From Tunicatimonas pelagia (GTDB taxonomy: Bacteria > Bacteroidota > Bacteroidia > Cytophagales > Cyclobacteriaceae), in the NCBI RefSeq assembly GCF_030506325.1, contig NZ_CP120683.1, positions 5,097,001 to 5,161,000 on the forward strand: a stretch of 64,000 bases of DNA, given 5' to 3'. This document shows positions 16,579 to 24,486 of the stretch, piece after piece. The first letter of the stretch is position 1. Each line of letters starts with the position of its first letter. A model generated the notes under the pieces. That model was given only the letters and a program-made list of their open reading frames with translations. It was not told where the DNA came from and did not search any database. Both the position numbers and the translations under genes were made by a program.

Positions 16579-17460
16579 ATGGAAGAGCGAAGAGAGAAAT
16601 ATATCAACCCTTTCACTGATTACGGCTTCAAGCGACTGTTTGGCGAAGAGCCAAACAAAGATTTATTACTGGACTTTCTCAATGAACTGCTCAAGCACGA
16701 GCAAGGTAGAATCACCGCACTGACCTACCTGAAGTCTGACAAACTAGGTACTAGCGAAGAAGACCGGAAGGCGGTTTTTGATCTGTATTGTCAGAACGAA
16801 CGAGGTGAGAAATTCATTGTAGAATTACAGAAGACCAAACAGAAATTCTTCAAGGATAGGACTATATATTATTCAACGTTTCCGATCCGAGAACAGGCTC
16901 AGCGAGGCTCGGACTGGACATTTGAATTGAAAGCAGTATATACGGTTGCTATCCTAGATTTCGTGTTTGATGCTGATAAGGATGAACCGAATAAGTTCAG
17001 ATATGATGTGAAACTAACGGACATTGATACTTGCAAGATATTCTACGATAAACTGACCTTCATTTACTTAGAAATGCCTAAGTTCAATAAATCTGTAGAA
17101 CTACTGGAATCACGATTTGACAAATGGATGTACGTTATTCGTAACCTGAACGAATTAGACAGAATACCGAACGAATTACGTGAGGGGGTTTTTGAGCGCT
17201 TGTTTGAAGTGGCTGAGATAGCCAAGTTCAGCAAAGAGGAAGCGAAGGCTTATGAAGATAGTTTGAAGTCGTATAGAGATTTGAAAAACTCGCTAGATAC
17301 TGCGTTTGAGGAAGGGATAGAAAAGGGAATAGAGAAAGAGAGAAAGGTGGTGGTTCGGAATTCATTAAATGCAGGATTGTCACTTGAAATGATAGCTAGC
17401 ATTACTAGATTGAGCCAAGAGGAAATTAGGAGGATAAAAAACGAGGGTAACAACAGCTAA
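16579..17460 (+). CDS. Rpn family PD-(D/E)XK nuclease / putative transposase
   Basis: 293 residues. It opens with INPFTDYGFKRLFGEEPNKD, the family signature, then the PD-(D/E)XK core: D in AVFDLYC and ExQ in FIVELQK, followed by FKDRTIYYSTFPIREQ. Such proteins (PDDEXK_2, Rpn) are DNA endonucleases that promote RecA-independent recombination. The C-terminus is helical with a short EEGIEKGIEKER stretch and ends in an HTH-like tail (GLSLEMIASITRLSQEEI). A longer paralogue with an expanded repeat is at 38600-39553. It lies beside orphan genes and an IS nest. Confidence 0.9.
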   Translation: MEERREKYINPFTDYGFKRLFGEEPNKDLLLDFLNELLKHEQGRITALTYLKSDKLGTSEEDRKAVFDLYCQNERGEKFIVELQKTKQKFFKDRTIYYSTFPIREQAQRGSDWTFELKAVYTVAILDFVFDADKDEPNKFRYDVKLTDIDTCKIFYDKLTFIYLEMPKFNKSVELLESRFDKWMYVIRNLNELDRIPNELREGVFERLFEVAEIAKFSKEEAKAYEDSLKSYRDLKNSLDTAFEEGIEKGIEKERKVVVRNSLNAGLSLEMIASITRLSQEEIRRIKNEGNNS

Positions 17461-17530
17461 ATTTCATGTCCGCCCTGTGAGACAGCCACACCATTTAGCT
17501 AAACCGTGAGCAGGCATAGAGTAAATGAAA

Positions 17531-17538
17531 GAAAAATA
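17531..17538. repeat. 8-bp target duplication, left copy (ISL3-type insertion)
   Basis: GAAAAATA directly before the left end; the identical octamer lies at 20988-20995 directly after the right end. Confidence 0.9.
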
Positions 17539-17566
17539 GGTTCTAAATGATTTTATGTGGATGGTT

Positions 17567-17574
17567 TATCTTTG
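17567..17574 (+). promoter_or_regulatory. -7 promoter box of the ISL3-type transposase
   Basis: TATCTTTG, exact, just inside the left inverted repeat and 13 bases before ATG 17588. This argues for 17588 as the transposase start rather than the ATG at 17555, which lies within the terminal repeat. Confidence 0.6.
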
Positions 17575-17587
17575 CGGAAAAAGCCGT

Positions 17588-18394
17588 ATGCAACTTAGCG
17601 AGATATTAGAAGAACTACTGCCTTTGGCTGATCCTCTACAGGTTCAACGAGTAGAAAAAGACGAAACATTGCAAGAGGTGCATATCCATCTGGAAGTAGA
17701 TGCTACGCACCAGCCACCCACTGGTCAAGTAGTGCATCAGTATTATGATCGGAAATGGGAACACCTGCCCTTGTTTCAGTACCGTTGCTTCATTCACTGC
17801 CGCCTGCCGGTCTATCAAGATACGCAAACCGGCAAAACTCGTGCTTTGCAGGTAAGTTTCAGTCGGGAGCAGTCCCGCTTTACGCTACTCTACGAACGCT
17901 ATGTGATGGATTTGTTGCAGCTATATCACAATGTTACTAAAGTAGCCGAGCAGTTAGGGGTATATCCGCAACGCATTGCCAATATCTATCATCACTCTAC
18001 CGAAGCTGCTTACCAATCTCATAGCGTGTCAGTCTGCCCGCAGGTAGGTATTGACGAAACATCTACGCGCAAGGGCCATGATTATATCACTGCGTTTGTA
18101 GACTTGGATACTCATCAGATTTTAGCCCTAGAAGATGGTAAAGGGGCTGATACCATTGAGCGGTTCTTCCAAAATCATCCCAACCCGGAGGTAGTACAAA
18201 ACATCTCCTCTGACATGTCCCCAGCCTTTGCTAAGGGGGTGCAGAGCTACTTCCCCTGGGCTAAGGTGACCTACGACAAATGGCATGTGTTCAAACTACT
18301 AAGCAAGCACTTGGACAAACTTGCCGACCGACACCCTGCCAAATGTGCTTACGTGATGCTACTGCAAGGTATCCCTACGGTGAAACGGACTTGA
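17588..18394 (+). pseudogene. ISL3-type transposase, 5' fragment (disrupted)
   Basis: Residues 1-260 are genuine transposase; the last eight codons before the stop at 18394 read into the inserted IS66. The fragment holds an N-terminal region (to ~90), a helix-turn-helix (about 120-140, NVTKVAEQLGVYPQRIANIY), and the first two catalytic Asp residues (VGIDETSTRKG and ISSDMSPAFAKG) followed by YDKWHVFKLL. The third acidic residue is on the 3' fragment at 20672-20973. Between WHVFKLL and the junction the protein is shorter than many ISL3 transposases. Confidence 0.9.
18361..18368. repeat. 8-bp target duplication, left copy (IS66 insertion)
   Basis: ACTGCAAG before the IS66 left end; the identical octamer is at 20664-20671 after the right end. 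Confidence 0.92.
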
Positions 18395-18414
18395 TAAACA
18401 GCCGAGTGCGCCAT

Positions 18415-18422
18415 TATCTTTG
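18415..18422 (+). promoter_or_regulatory. -7 promoter box of the IS66 operon
   Basis: TATCTTTG, exact, 13 bases before the tnpA start codon: the same box and spacing as in the ISL3-type element. Confidence 0.55.
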
Positions 18423-18435
18423 AAGAAAAAAGGTT

Positions 18436-18729
18436 ATGGCACATTTTCGTACTGAGCAAAAGATGTTTCCTGTAGTGGAAGCTTGGCAGAGCAGTGGACA
18501 AACGCAAAAAGCGTTCTGCGCTGCGCATAATATTTCTGTTTCGGTGTTGGCCTACTGGCTACGGCGTTACCGCGATCACCACGTTGATGAGAGCGATGAG
18601 TCCGTTGGTTTTGTTCCCGTCCGTATGGATGTATCCGGTCCGGCAGCCCTGGAAGTGAGTTTACCTTCGGGGGCGGTGTTGCGTTTTGCACAAGTAGTAC
18701 CGGTGGGGTATCTGAAAGCTTTGCTGTAG
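18436..18729 (+). CDS. tnpA: IS66 accessory protein TnpA
   Basis: 97 residues. The N-terminal half is a helix-turn-helix (VVEAWQSSGQTQKAFCAAHN, LAYWLRRYRD); the C-terminal half has the beta pattern of IS66 TnpA (VGFVPVRM, LEVSLPSGAVLRF). It is required with TnpB and TnpC for IS66 transposition. The stop codon abuts the ATG of tnpB without a gap, indicating translational coupling. Confidence 0.9.
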   Translation: MAHFRTEQKMFPVVEAWQSSGQTQKAFCAAHNISVSVLAYWLRRYRDHHVDESDESVGFVPVRMDVSGPAALEVSLPSGAVLRFAQVVPVGYLKALL

Positions 18730-19074
18730 ATGTTGATGAGCTTAGCCAAGCGAATATTCTTGTATTCGCACAGCGTGGACATGCGCAAAGGGTTTGATGG
18801 GCTATCGGGCATCGTATCTCAACAGATGGGTGCGGATGTACTGTCGGGGGATGCCTACGTGTTTGTGGGGCGCCGGAAAGACCGTTTAAAGTTACTGGTA
18901 TGGGAGTCTTCGGGCTTCGTATTATACTACAAACGCCTAGAGGCGGGTACGTTTCGTTTACCTAACGGTAAGCAGTCTGCCGTAGAGCTGTCTTCGGCTG
19001 AACTGTGGGCGTTATTGGAAGGGCTGGACGTAGAGGTGAAGCAGCGACGAAAACGCTACAAACTATCGGCCTGA
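18730..19074 (+). CDS. tnpB: IS66 accessory protein TnpB (Orf2-like)
   Basis: 114 residues covering the whole IS66 Orf2 family: VDMRKGFDGLSGIV, AYVFVGRRKDRLKLLVWE, GFVLYYKRLEAGTF. The frame is intact and of normal length. The exact biochemical role in transposition is not settled. It starts on the base after the tnpA stop. Confidence 0.93.
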   Translation: MLMSLAKRIFLYSHSVDMRKGFDGLSGIVSQQMGADVLSGDAYVFVGRRKDRLKLLVWESSGFVLYYKRLEAGTFRLPNGKQSAVELSSAELWALLEGLDVEVKQRRKRYKLSA

Positions 19075-19113
19075 GTGTTTGCATTTACCATGCACCTACT
19101 TATGTTTGCTGCT

Positions 19114-20647
19114 ATGGATTATGCCGCCCTACAAACTGAGAATCAAGCTTTGCGTGAACAGAACAAACTGTTGCGACAAGAACTGGCTGAACTGAAGCGG
19201 CTGGTCTATGGCCTAGGCGGCCCCGCAGCAAAAGGGAACGTTTCGTAGGAACCGCTACGCCGGGGCAACTTAGCTTGCTCTCTAATGAAGAGGTCGTAGC
19301 GAAGGACGGTGTTGAAAAGCAAACGTATCAACGAACGATAGCCAAACCTGCCGCATCCATTGCCCCTTCACGCAAACTGCTACCGGCTCACTTGCCGCGT
19401 ATAGAGGTAGTGCTGGAACCCGAAGAGGATACCTCAGCGATGAAGAAGATTGGTGAGCAGGTGAGCGAAGAACTGGATTATGAACCGGCTAAGTTGTTTG
19501 TGCGCCGTTACGTCCGACCGCGCTACGTGAGTGCCGAAGAAGACTTTTATGTAGCTGCTTTGCCCAACCGGCCCATTGATAATCATTCCATGACGGAGGC
19601 ATCCCTGGAGCCGGACTACTGGCTCAGATTCTCATGGATAAGTTCTGCGATCATTTGCCCGTCTACCGGCAAGTACAGTGCTACCAACGATTGGGTATCA
19701 GCCTCTCAGAAAGCACATTGGGCGGTTGGTTGAGTAGCGCTTGTGAACTAATCAACCCCCTCTACGCGGCTTTGCGCAAATGTGTACTCGGTCAGGCATA
19801 CTTGCAAGCTGATGAAAGTCCAATACCGGTGCTGGATAAAAAGAAAAAAGGCAAGACTCACCGAGGCTATCAGTGGCCGGCACCCCGGTGGGCCTACCAT
19901 AGTCCGGAGATTAGACTGGTGTTCTTCGACTACCAGTCCGGACGAGGCAGAGAGGGACCCAAAGAATGTCTGAAAGCCTTTTCCGGTTACTTACAAGCCG
20001 ATGGCTACGAAGCCTACGAATGGCTCAACGCCCAGCGCAATGACATTACCCTACTGCATTGTATGGCGCACGCCCGCCGTTACTTTGAAAAAGCCCTGGA
20101 CAGCGATGCCGAACGGGCCACCTATGCCCTGTCCGAAATACAGAAGCTCTATGCAGTGGAACGTCACGGCCGACAAGAGGATCTCTCAGATGAACAACGC
20201 TACGTGTTGCGGCAAGAACAGGCGGTGCCCATTCTGGAAGAGCTACATGCTTGGTTGCTCGAACAAGCGGCCAATGTATTGCCTAAAAGTCTGATCGGTA
20301 AAGCCGTTGCTTACTCACTGCGCCGTATCAAAACTTTATCGTTGTATACCACTGACGGGCGGCTGGAGATCGATAATAACCTGATTGAAAATACCATCCG
20401 ACCTATTGCCCTGGGCAGAAAAAACTACCTGTTCGCCGGGAGCCACGCGGCCGCCCAACGTATTGCTGTCTTCTACAGCCTGTTGGGCAGCTGTAAACTG
20501 CACGGCATTGAACCTTACAGCTATCTGAAAGACATCCTGGAACGACTACCCGATCATCCCATCAATGAAATAGAAGACTTGCTACCCCACCGATGGAAAC
20601 CCCGGCAAGCTGACCAAAAAACTGAGCCGATCACCGTCGCCGTCTAG
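19114..20647 (+). pseudogene. tnpC: IS66 transposase TnpC, broken by two short insertions
   Basis: Three frames together give a full TnpC. Frame 1 (from ATG 19114) has the N-terminal leucine-zipper region and ends at a TAG near 19236. Frame 2 (to 19733) has the zinc-ribbon/linker region. Frame 3 (to 20647) has the DDE core: LQADESPIPVLD, LQADGYEAYEW, NNLIENTIRPIALGRKNY. Continuity breaks after LVYG, where about 23 bases (19211-19233) replace what is usually a short RKS-like link. It breaks again at 19608-19618, an 11-base stretch whose removal restores ASLLAQILMDKF exactly. Both changes shift the frame by +2. Confidence 0.88.
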
Positions 20648-20671
20648 TTCACCGGAGGGATACACTGCAAG

Positions 20672-20973
20672 AACACTTGACAGACTTCTATCAACAGTGC
20701 CACTTTGATACTGCCCGAGCGCAGCTATGCTTTGTGGCTGATCTGGCCGAAGACGTATTCGGAAAAAACAGCTTTTCTAAGTCTATCCGTAAACACTTTA
20801 CCGGTATTGTGGAACATATCCGCTCGCAACTGACCAACGGTATTTTGGAGGGTATCAATTCCAAAATTCAGACTATCAAGCGGGTAGCGAAGGGCTTTCG
20901 CTACACTGATAACTTCAAAAAAATGATCTTATTTGTCTTCGGAGCTATCAAACCCCAGTGTAATACCACATAA
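20672..20973 (+). pseudogene. ISL3-type transposase, 3' fragment
   Basis: Joined to base 18368 this continues the 5' fragment in frame (LLQ then EHLTDFYQQ). It carries the third catalytic residue in NGILEGINSKIQTIKRVAKG and ends FGAIKPQCNTT, inside the right terminal repeat. The reconstructed transposase is about 360 residues. The fragment has no promoter of its own and is unlikely to be functional. Confidence 0.9.
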
Positions 20974-21002
20974 AATCATTTAGAACCGAAAAATAGGACT
21001 TA

Positions 21003-21362
21003 ATGAAAAACGATGAATTTAAAAACCGTTCAGATGAAGAAGTTTTTGAGCTCATTTGGAAAGCCAATCAACTTGAGGATGAATTTGATCCCACGTTTAA
21101 TCATTTACCAATTTTGGATAATTCCATATGGGCAGCCTGTCATATATCAATTGACGAAACAACCGATGCATGGTTGATTACAATGATTGAAGAAAATGAT
21201 GAATTAAAATTGATATGGAAGGGCTGGCGAAACCCCTGTCCTGAAGAGAGAATAGGTAAACTATATGCTGTTAGCATAGACAAAGAACTTGCTGTAAAGA
21301 CGATCAAAGAGTGTATTGATCAAATTGAAAATGATTATAGACATTATCCTGAAAAGGGATGA
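21003..21362 (+). CDS. hypothetical acidic protein (119 aa)
   Basis: Not recognised. It is soluble and acidic, with a helical start (FKNRSDEEVFELIWKANQL), a central strand region (WAACHISIDETTDAWLITMI) and a helical end (ELAVKTIKECIDQIENDYRH). The ISL3-type element ends 15 bases before its start codon, so its native promoter is now over 3 kb away. The AT-rich composition and the palindromic 3' spacer make it look like the other orphan genes at 14980-16436. Confidence 0.55.
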   Translation: MKNDEFKNRSDEEVFELIWKANQLEDEFDPTFNHLPILDNSIWAACHISIDETTDAWLITMIEENDELKLIWKGWRNPCPEERIGKLYAVSIDKELAVKTIKECIDQIENDYRHYPEKG

Positions 21363-21371
21363 ATACGCCTG

Positions 21372-21543
21372 CTAACATCAGCTAGCCCCGACTGGGCAGG
21401 AAAACGAACGTGATCACTTGTCGCACCAACTAAAGAAAATTGTAAATTGAAAAGAAAGCGCCCATAAGGCTCGGTATGATGGTTAGCCTTGGTGTTAAGG
21501 TAGCGCTAAGTGCGGCCTATATCAGGTAAAAGCCTGATATTTG
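21372..21543. repeat. palindromic spacer and stem-loop after the orphan gene
   Basis: GCCTGCTAACATC near 21367 is roughly inverse to GGTGTTAAGGTAGCGC near 21491, recalling cassette recombination-site arms. A separate perfect 8-bp stem ATATCAGG / CCTGATAT (21519-21526 and 21533-21540) follows and may end transcription. Confidence 0.35.
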
Positions 21544-21630
21544 AACACAACTAACATACATTTTGGCACATACGTTTCGCTGTTTTCACTGAGTTTTATA
21601 AAACAATTCAGAAATTAAAAACAGCGAAAA

Positions 21631-22530
21631 ATGAAAATCACACTGACAGGTTCACTAGGACGTATTGGAAAACCATTGGTACAAAAGTTAATGAGTGAAG
21701 GCCATACGGTTACGGTTATTAGTAGTAATTCGGCCAGAAGTAAGGAGATTGAAGCATTAGGAGCCATTCCGGCTATTGGTGCCCTACAAGATACTGACTT
21801 TTTAGCTTCTACTTTCACCGGTGCCGACGTTATCTACGCAATGGCACCCCCCGCCAATTACTTCGACCAAAGCTTGAACCTGTTTGAGTATTTTAAAGAA
21901 CTCGGAAATAGCTTTGACGAAGCTGTTCAGAAATCGGGAGTGAAACGAGTTATTAATCTAAGCAGTATTGGGGCGCACCTAGAGAAAGGTAACGGTATTT
22001 TGGAAGGTACCTACTACGTAGAAAATAGCCTAAACAGCCTACCGGAGGATGTGGCAGTCACGCACATACGCCCCACCGAAATTTACTATAACCTATTTCA
22101 GTTTATTGACTTGATTAAAAACCAGGGAATTATGGGCAGTAACTTAAATAAAAATGGCGTGAACGTGTGGGTATCTACTGAGGATATTGCCGCTGCTGTT
22201 GTGGAGGAAATTAGCAACCCATTCTCAGGACGCAAAGTACGGTACGTAGCTAGTGAAGAGTTGACCTACCAAGAAGTGGCCGCTACTTTAGGTTCAGCCA
22301 TTGGAAAACCCGATCTAAAATGGGTTACGATTACCGATAACCAACTGTATGAGAGTTTAAAAAGCGTGGGGATGCAACCCGCAATAGCGGAGAAAATGGT
22401 GGAAATGTATGCGGCCATCCGCAGCGGATTATTATATGAAGATTATAACTTGCATAAGCCTGAAACACTTGGTCAGGTTAAAATGAAAGATTTTGCTCAA
22501 GAGTTCGCCGCAGTTTATCATCAGAAATAG
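21631..22530 (+). CDS. NmrA-like NAD(P)-binding oxidoreductase
   Basis: 299 residues of an atypical short-chain dehydrogenase fold. The nucleotide-binding loop is GSLGRIGKP near residue 7, followed by VTVISSNSARSKEIE, VIYAMAPPANYFD, VKRVINLSSIGAH and a C-terminal substrate region. The family includes NmrA-type redox sensors and NAD(P)H:quinone reductase-like enzymes; the substrate is unknown. The AraC gene starts 8 bases downstream, so the two form one operon. Confidence 0.87.
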   Translation: MKITLTGSLGRIGKPLVQKLMSEGHTVTVISSNSARSKEIEALGAIPAIGALQDTDFLASTFTGADVIYAMAPPANYFDQSLNLFEYFKELGNSFDEAVQKSGVKRVINLSSIGAHLEKGNGILEGTYYVENSLNSLPEDVAVTHIRPTEIYYNLFQFIDLIKNQGIMGSNLNKNGVNVWVSTEDIAAAVVEEISNPFSGRKVRYVASEELTYQEVAATLGSAIGKPDLKWVTITDNQLYESLKSVGMQPAIAEKMVEMYAAIRSGLLYEDYNLHKPETLGQVKMKDFAQEFAAVYHQK

Positions 22531-22538
22531 AAAATAGC

Positions 22539-23447
22539 ATGCAGCCCTACCGATTAAAAACCATTAGTCAATATCATAAGTTTAGAGGATTATCCGGGCC
22601 CGCTCATCCTTTAATTAGTGTTTTTCCTATTGGAGATATTTCTCAACTGAGGGACGATGAACCGGATCATATCATACAGGATTTCTATTCGGTGGCATTG
22701 AAAAAAAATGTGAACGCCACGCTGCATTACGGACAGCATGAATATGATTTTGATGGGGGGAGGATGATTTTTATCGCCCCCAATCAAGTTTATTCTCTTC
22801 GGGCGAAAAAGAATTTGACCCATTCGGGATGGATGCTACTGATTCATCCTGACTTTTTTTGGAATACTTCCTTACTCAAGAAAATCAAGCAATACGAGTA
22901 TTTTGGGTACTCAGTACACGAAGCACTAACTTTATCAGAGAAAGAGGAGGAAATTGTAATTAGTGTTTTGCGAAGCATTGAGAGAGAATGCCATTACAAT
23001 ATCGATAAATTCAGTAAACCCGTAATTATTTCTCAGGTTGAATTGCTACTGAATTATGCCGATCGGTTTTATCATCGGCAATTTATCACGCGGGAAAAGG
23101 AGCACCATCAAATTCTAGTCCGGTTAGAGCAACTACTGGCTGACTATTTCAACGATAAAAACTTAATTGACAGGGGCTTACCCTCAGTTGTGGATATAGC
23201 TAATTCGTTGCATGTATCACCCAACTACTTAAGTGGTTTACTTAATGTGTTAACTGGAAAAAGCACTCAGCAACATATTCACGACAAGCTGATTGAAAAA
23301 GCAAAAGAAAAATTATCAATCAGCGAATTATCTATTAGCGAAGTCGCTTACGAGTTGGGCTTTGAGTATTCCCAGTCATTCAGTAAATTGTTTAAGTCAA
23401 AAACGGGTCAAACGCCTTCAGCATTTAAGCGATCTTTCAAACTGTAA
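22539..23447 (+). CDS. AraC family transcriptional regulator
   Basis: 302 residues: an N-terminal cupin-like sensing region (1-170; YGQHEYDFDGGRMIFIAPNQ) and a C-terminal pair of helix-turn-helix motifs (200-302) containing VVDIANSLHVSPNYLSGLLN and SISEVAYELGFEYSQSFSKL, ending FKSKTGQTPSAFKR, the AraC signature. It probably controls the NmrA-like gene it is co-transcribed with. Confidence 0.92.
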   Translation: MQPYRLKTISQYHKFRGLSGPAHPLISVFPIGDISQLRDDEPDHIIQDFYSVALKKNVNATLHYGQHEYDFDGGRMIFIAPNQVYSLRAKKNLTHSGWMLLIHPDFFWNTSLLKKIKQYEYFGYSVHEALTLSEKEEEIVISVLRSIERECHYNIDKFSKPVIISQVELLLNYADRFYHRQFITREKEHHQILVRLEQLLADYFNDKNLIDRGLPSVVDIANSLHVSPNYLSGLLNVLTGKSTQQHIHDKLIEKAKEKLSISELSISEVAYELGFEYSQSFSKLFKSKTGQTPSAFKRSFKL

Positions 23448-23544
23448 AATACGATTGCTTATACTTTTGTATATCACTAAGTAAGCAGTAGGACAGAATT
23501 AAATTGATAATAACCATTTAGATAGAGGGGAAACATAAATGCTG

Positions 23545-23580
23545 AAAATCCCCTAGCCCCCTTTTCCAAAGGGGGAACGT
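23545..23580. repeat. dispersed-repeat-like hairpin
   Basis: CCCCCTTT at 23557-23564 pairs with AAAGGGGG at 23568-23575 within ATCCCCTAGCCCCCTTTTCC, a sequence type that occurs as a dispersed intergenic repeat in several bacterial phyla. It could also act as a bidirectional transcription barrier after the AraC gene. Confidence 0.5.
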
Positions 23581-23636
23581 ATAATGTATTTTTGTCTTAG
23601 TGCTTACCCAGTCAAATTAAAGTATAACTTTTACCG

Positions 23637-23876
23637 TCACCGCGCCACGCGGTGGGCGAGGCTCTGCGAAGTGGCCGACACCCGTCGGTCTCCCGCAGCA
23701 TGAGATCGTCGAGCACCGAGCGCTTCGTTGCGGGCAACCCTTGCTTCGCGCCCCGCGAGGGTCGCCCCGCGAGGGTCGCCCCGCGAGGGTCGCCCCGCGA
23801 GGGTCGCCCCGCGAGGGTCGCCCCGCGAGGGTCGCCCCGCGAGGGTCGCCCCGCGAGGGTCGCCCTGCGATGACGC
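23637..23876. repeat. GC-rich insert with a 14-bp tandem array
   Basis: Eight exact copies of CCCCGCGAGGGTCG at 23751-23862, with a degenerate ninth after, inside a ~240-bp GC-rich block in AT-rich surroundings. The far end reads CTGCGATGACGC on the plus strand and the near end has ACCGTCACCGCGCCACG, similar to widespread repeats bounded by TGCGATGACG/CGTCATTGCG. Several long overlapping frames here arise only because 14-bp repeats of this composition lack stop codons. Confidence 0.85.
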
Positions 23877-24092
23877 ATTTGTTATCATTAATTTTGGCCT
23901 AGTACTTATTTTCTAAAGATACGCCCGCTCAAAAACCTACGCGATATACAGTTATCAGAAACATTGGTACGGCAGCAAAAGCTTAGCTAGAACGGTAAGT
24001 TAACCTACTTAGCTGATTTATTTCAATGAGATTGATACGTATCCACTGTGGTGAGTATACGTACCAATCTCACTGTTTTATATTGGAGTAGA

Positions 24093-24227
24093 TTATCTAG
24101 GAGGAGTTTTTAAACGGCTTTTGGGGGGAATAGCTTGAGGTTCAATATCGTCGGATTCACAGGCTACTTGAAACAGGGGCAGTACAACAATACAAGCGAT
24201 CATAGCGATGGATTTCATCTTTTTCAT
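24093..24227 (-). CDS. small lipoprotein (44 aa)
   Basis: ATG 24227 to TAA 24093, below usual length cut-offs. Translation: MKKMKSIAMIACIVVLPLFQ then VAC, a lipoprotein signal with Cys at 23, followed by 21 residues (ESDDIEPQAI, proline- and basic-rich end). The basic start, hydrophobic core and lipobox are all in place and an acidic stretch follows the Cys. The consensus-like TAGTTTTG lies 28 bases upstream of the start. Function unknown. Confidence 0.65.
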   Translation of the reverse strand: MKKMKSIAMIACIVVLPLFQVACESDDIEPQAIPPKSRLKTPPR

Positions 24228-24486
24228 AAGGTAGTTTATTTGTTTTTGTTGCTTCAAAACTAATAGAACTTACCCCAATATTAAAAATGACTATTTGCTA
24301 TTTGAACAGCTAATTGTGTAGTAAAAATGTCACTTTGTTAGGAAATAAATATAATGTATAGTATTTAATAAATATGGCTTAATACCTATAAAAGACAAAA
24401 TGAGTAAATGTGCAATAGTTGAATTTTTGAGTTACATTACTAGCCATGTAGTGTCTTTGCTAAATTTGCGAGCAGTTAGCGCGAGT

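Larger units (their letters stand above)
18369..20663 (+). mobile_element. IS66 family insertion sequence inside the ISL3-type element
   Basis: The left end GTATCCCTACGGTGAA is the inverse of the right end TTCACCGGAGGGATAC with one mismatch, and it starts with the GTA typical of IS66. An 8-bp duplication (ACTGCAAG) flanks the 2295-bp element. It carries tnpA, tnpB and tnpC in the standard order. tnpC has two short insertions that break its frame, so this copy is probably not autonomous. Confidence 0.93.
17539..20987 (+). mobile_element. ISL3-type insertion sequence, interrupted by an IS66-type element
   Basis: The ends are perfect 22-bp inverted repeats, 17539-17560 and 20966-20987 (GGTTCTAAATGATTTTATGT at the left), flanked by the 8-bp direct repeat GAAAAATA. 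Removing the inner IS66 (18369-20663) and one copy of its target duplication leaves a compact 1146-bp element whose single transposase gene becomes an intact frame. The 8-bp duplication fits ISL3. Because the inner element splits the gene, this copy cannot make its own transposase. Confidence 0.92.

Noticed and set aside
19114-20647. Programmed frameshift in IS66 TnpC
   Set aside because: Two separate breaks, each a +2 shift with inserted bases and no slippery heptamer; decay is simpler.
23751-23862. CRISPR array
   Set aside because: The repeats are directly tandem with no spacers and only 14 bp long; no cas genes are present.
23612-23916. Several overlapping open frames in the GC-rich block
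   Set aside because: They exist because a 14-bp repeat without stop codons stays open in all frames; the proteins are simple GDPRGATLAGRPSR-type repeats.
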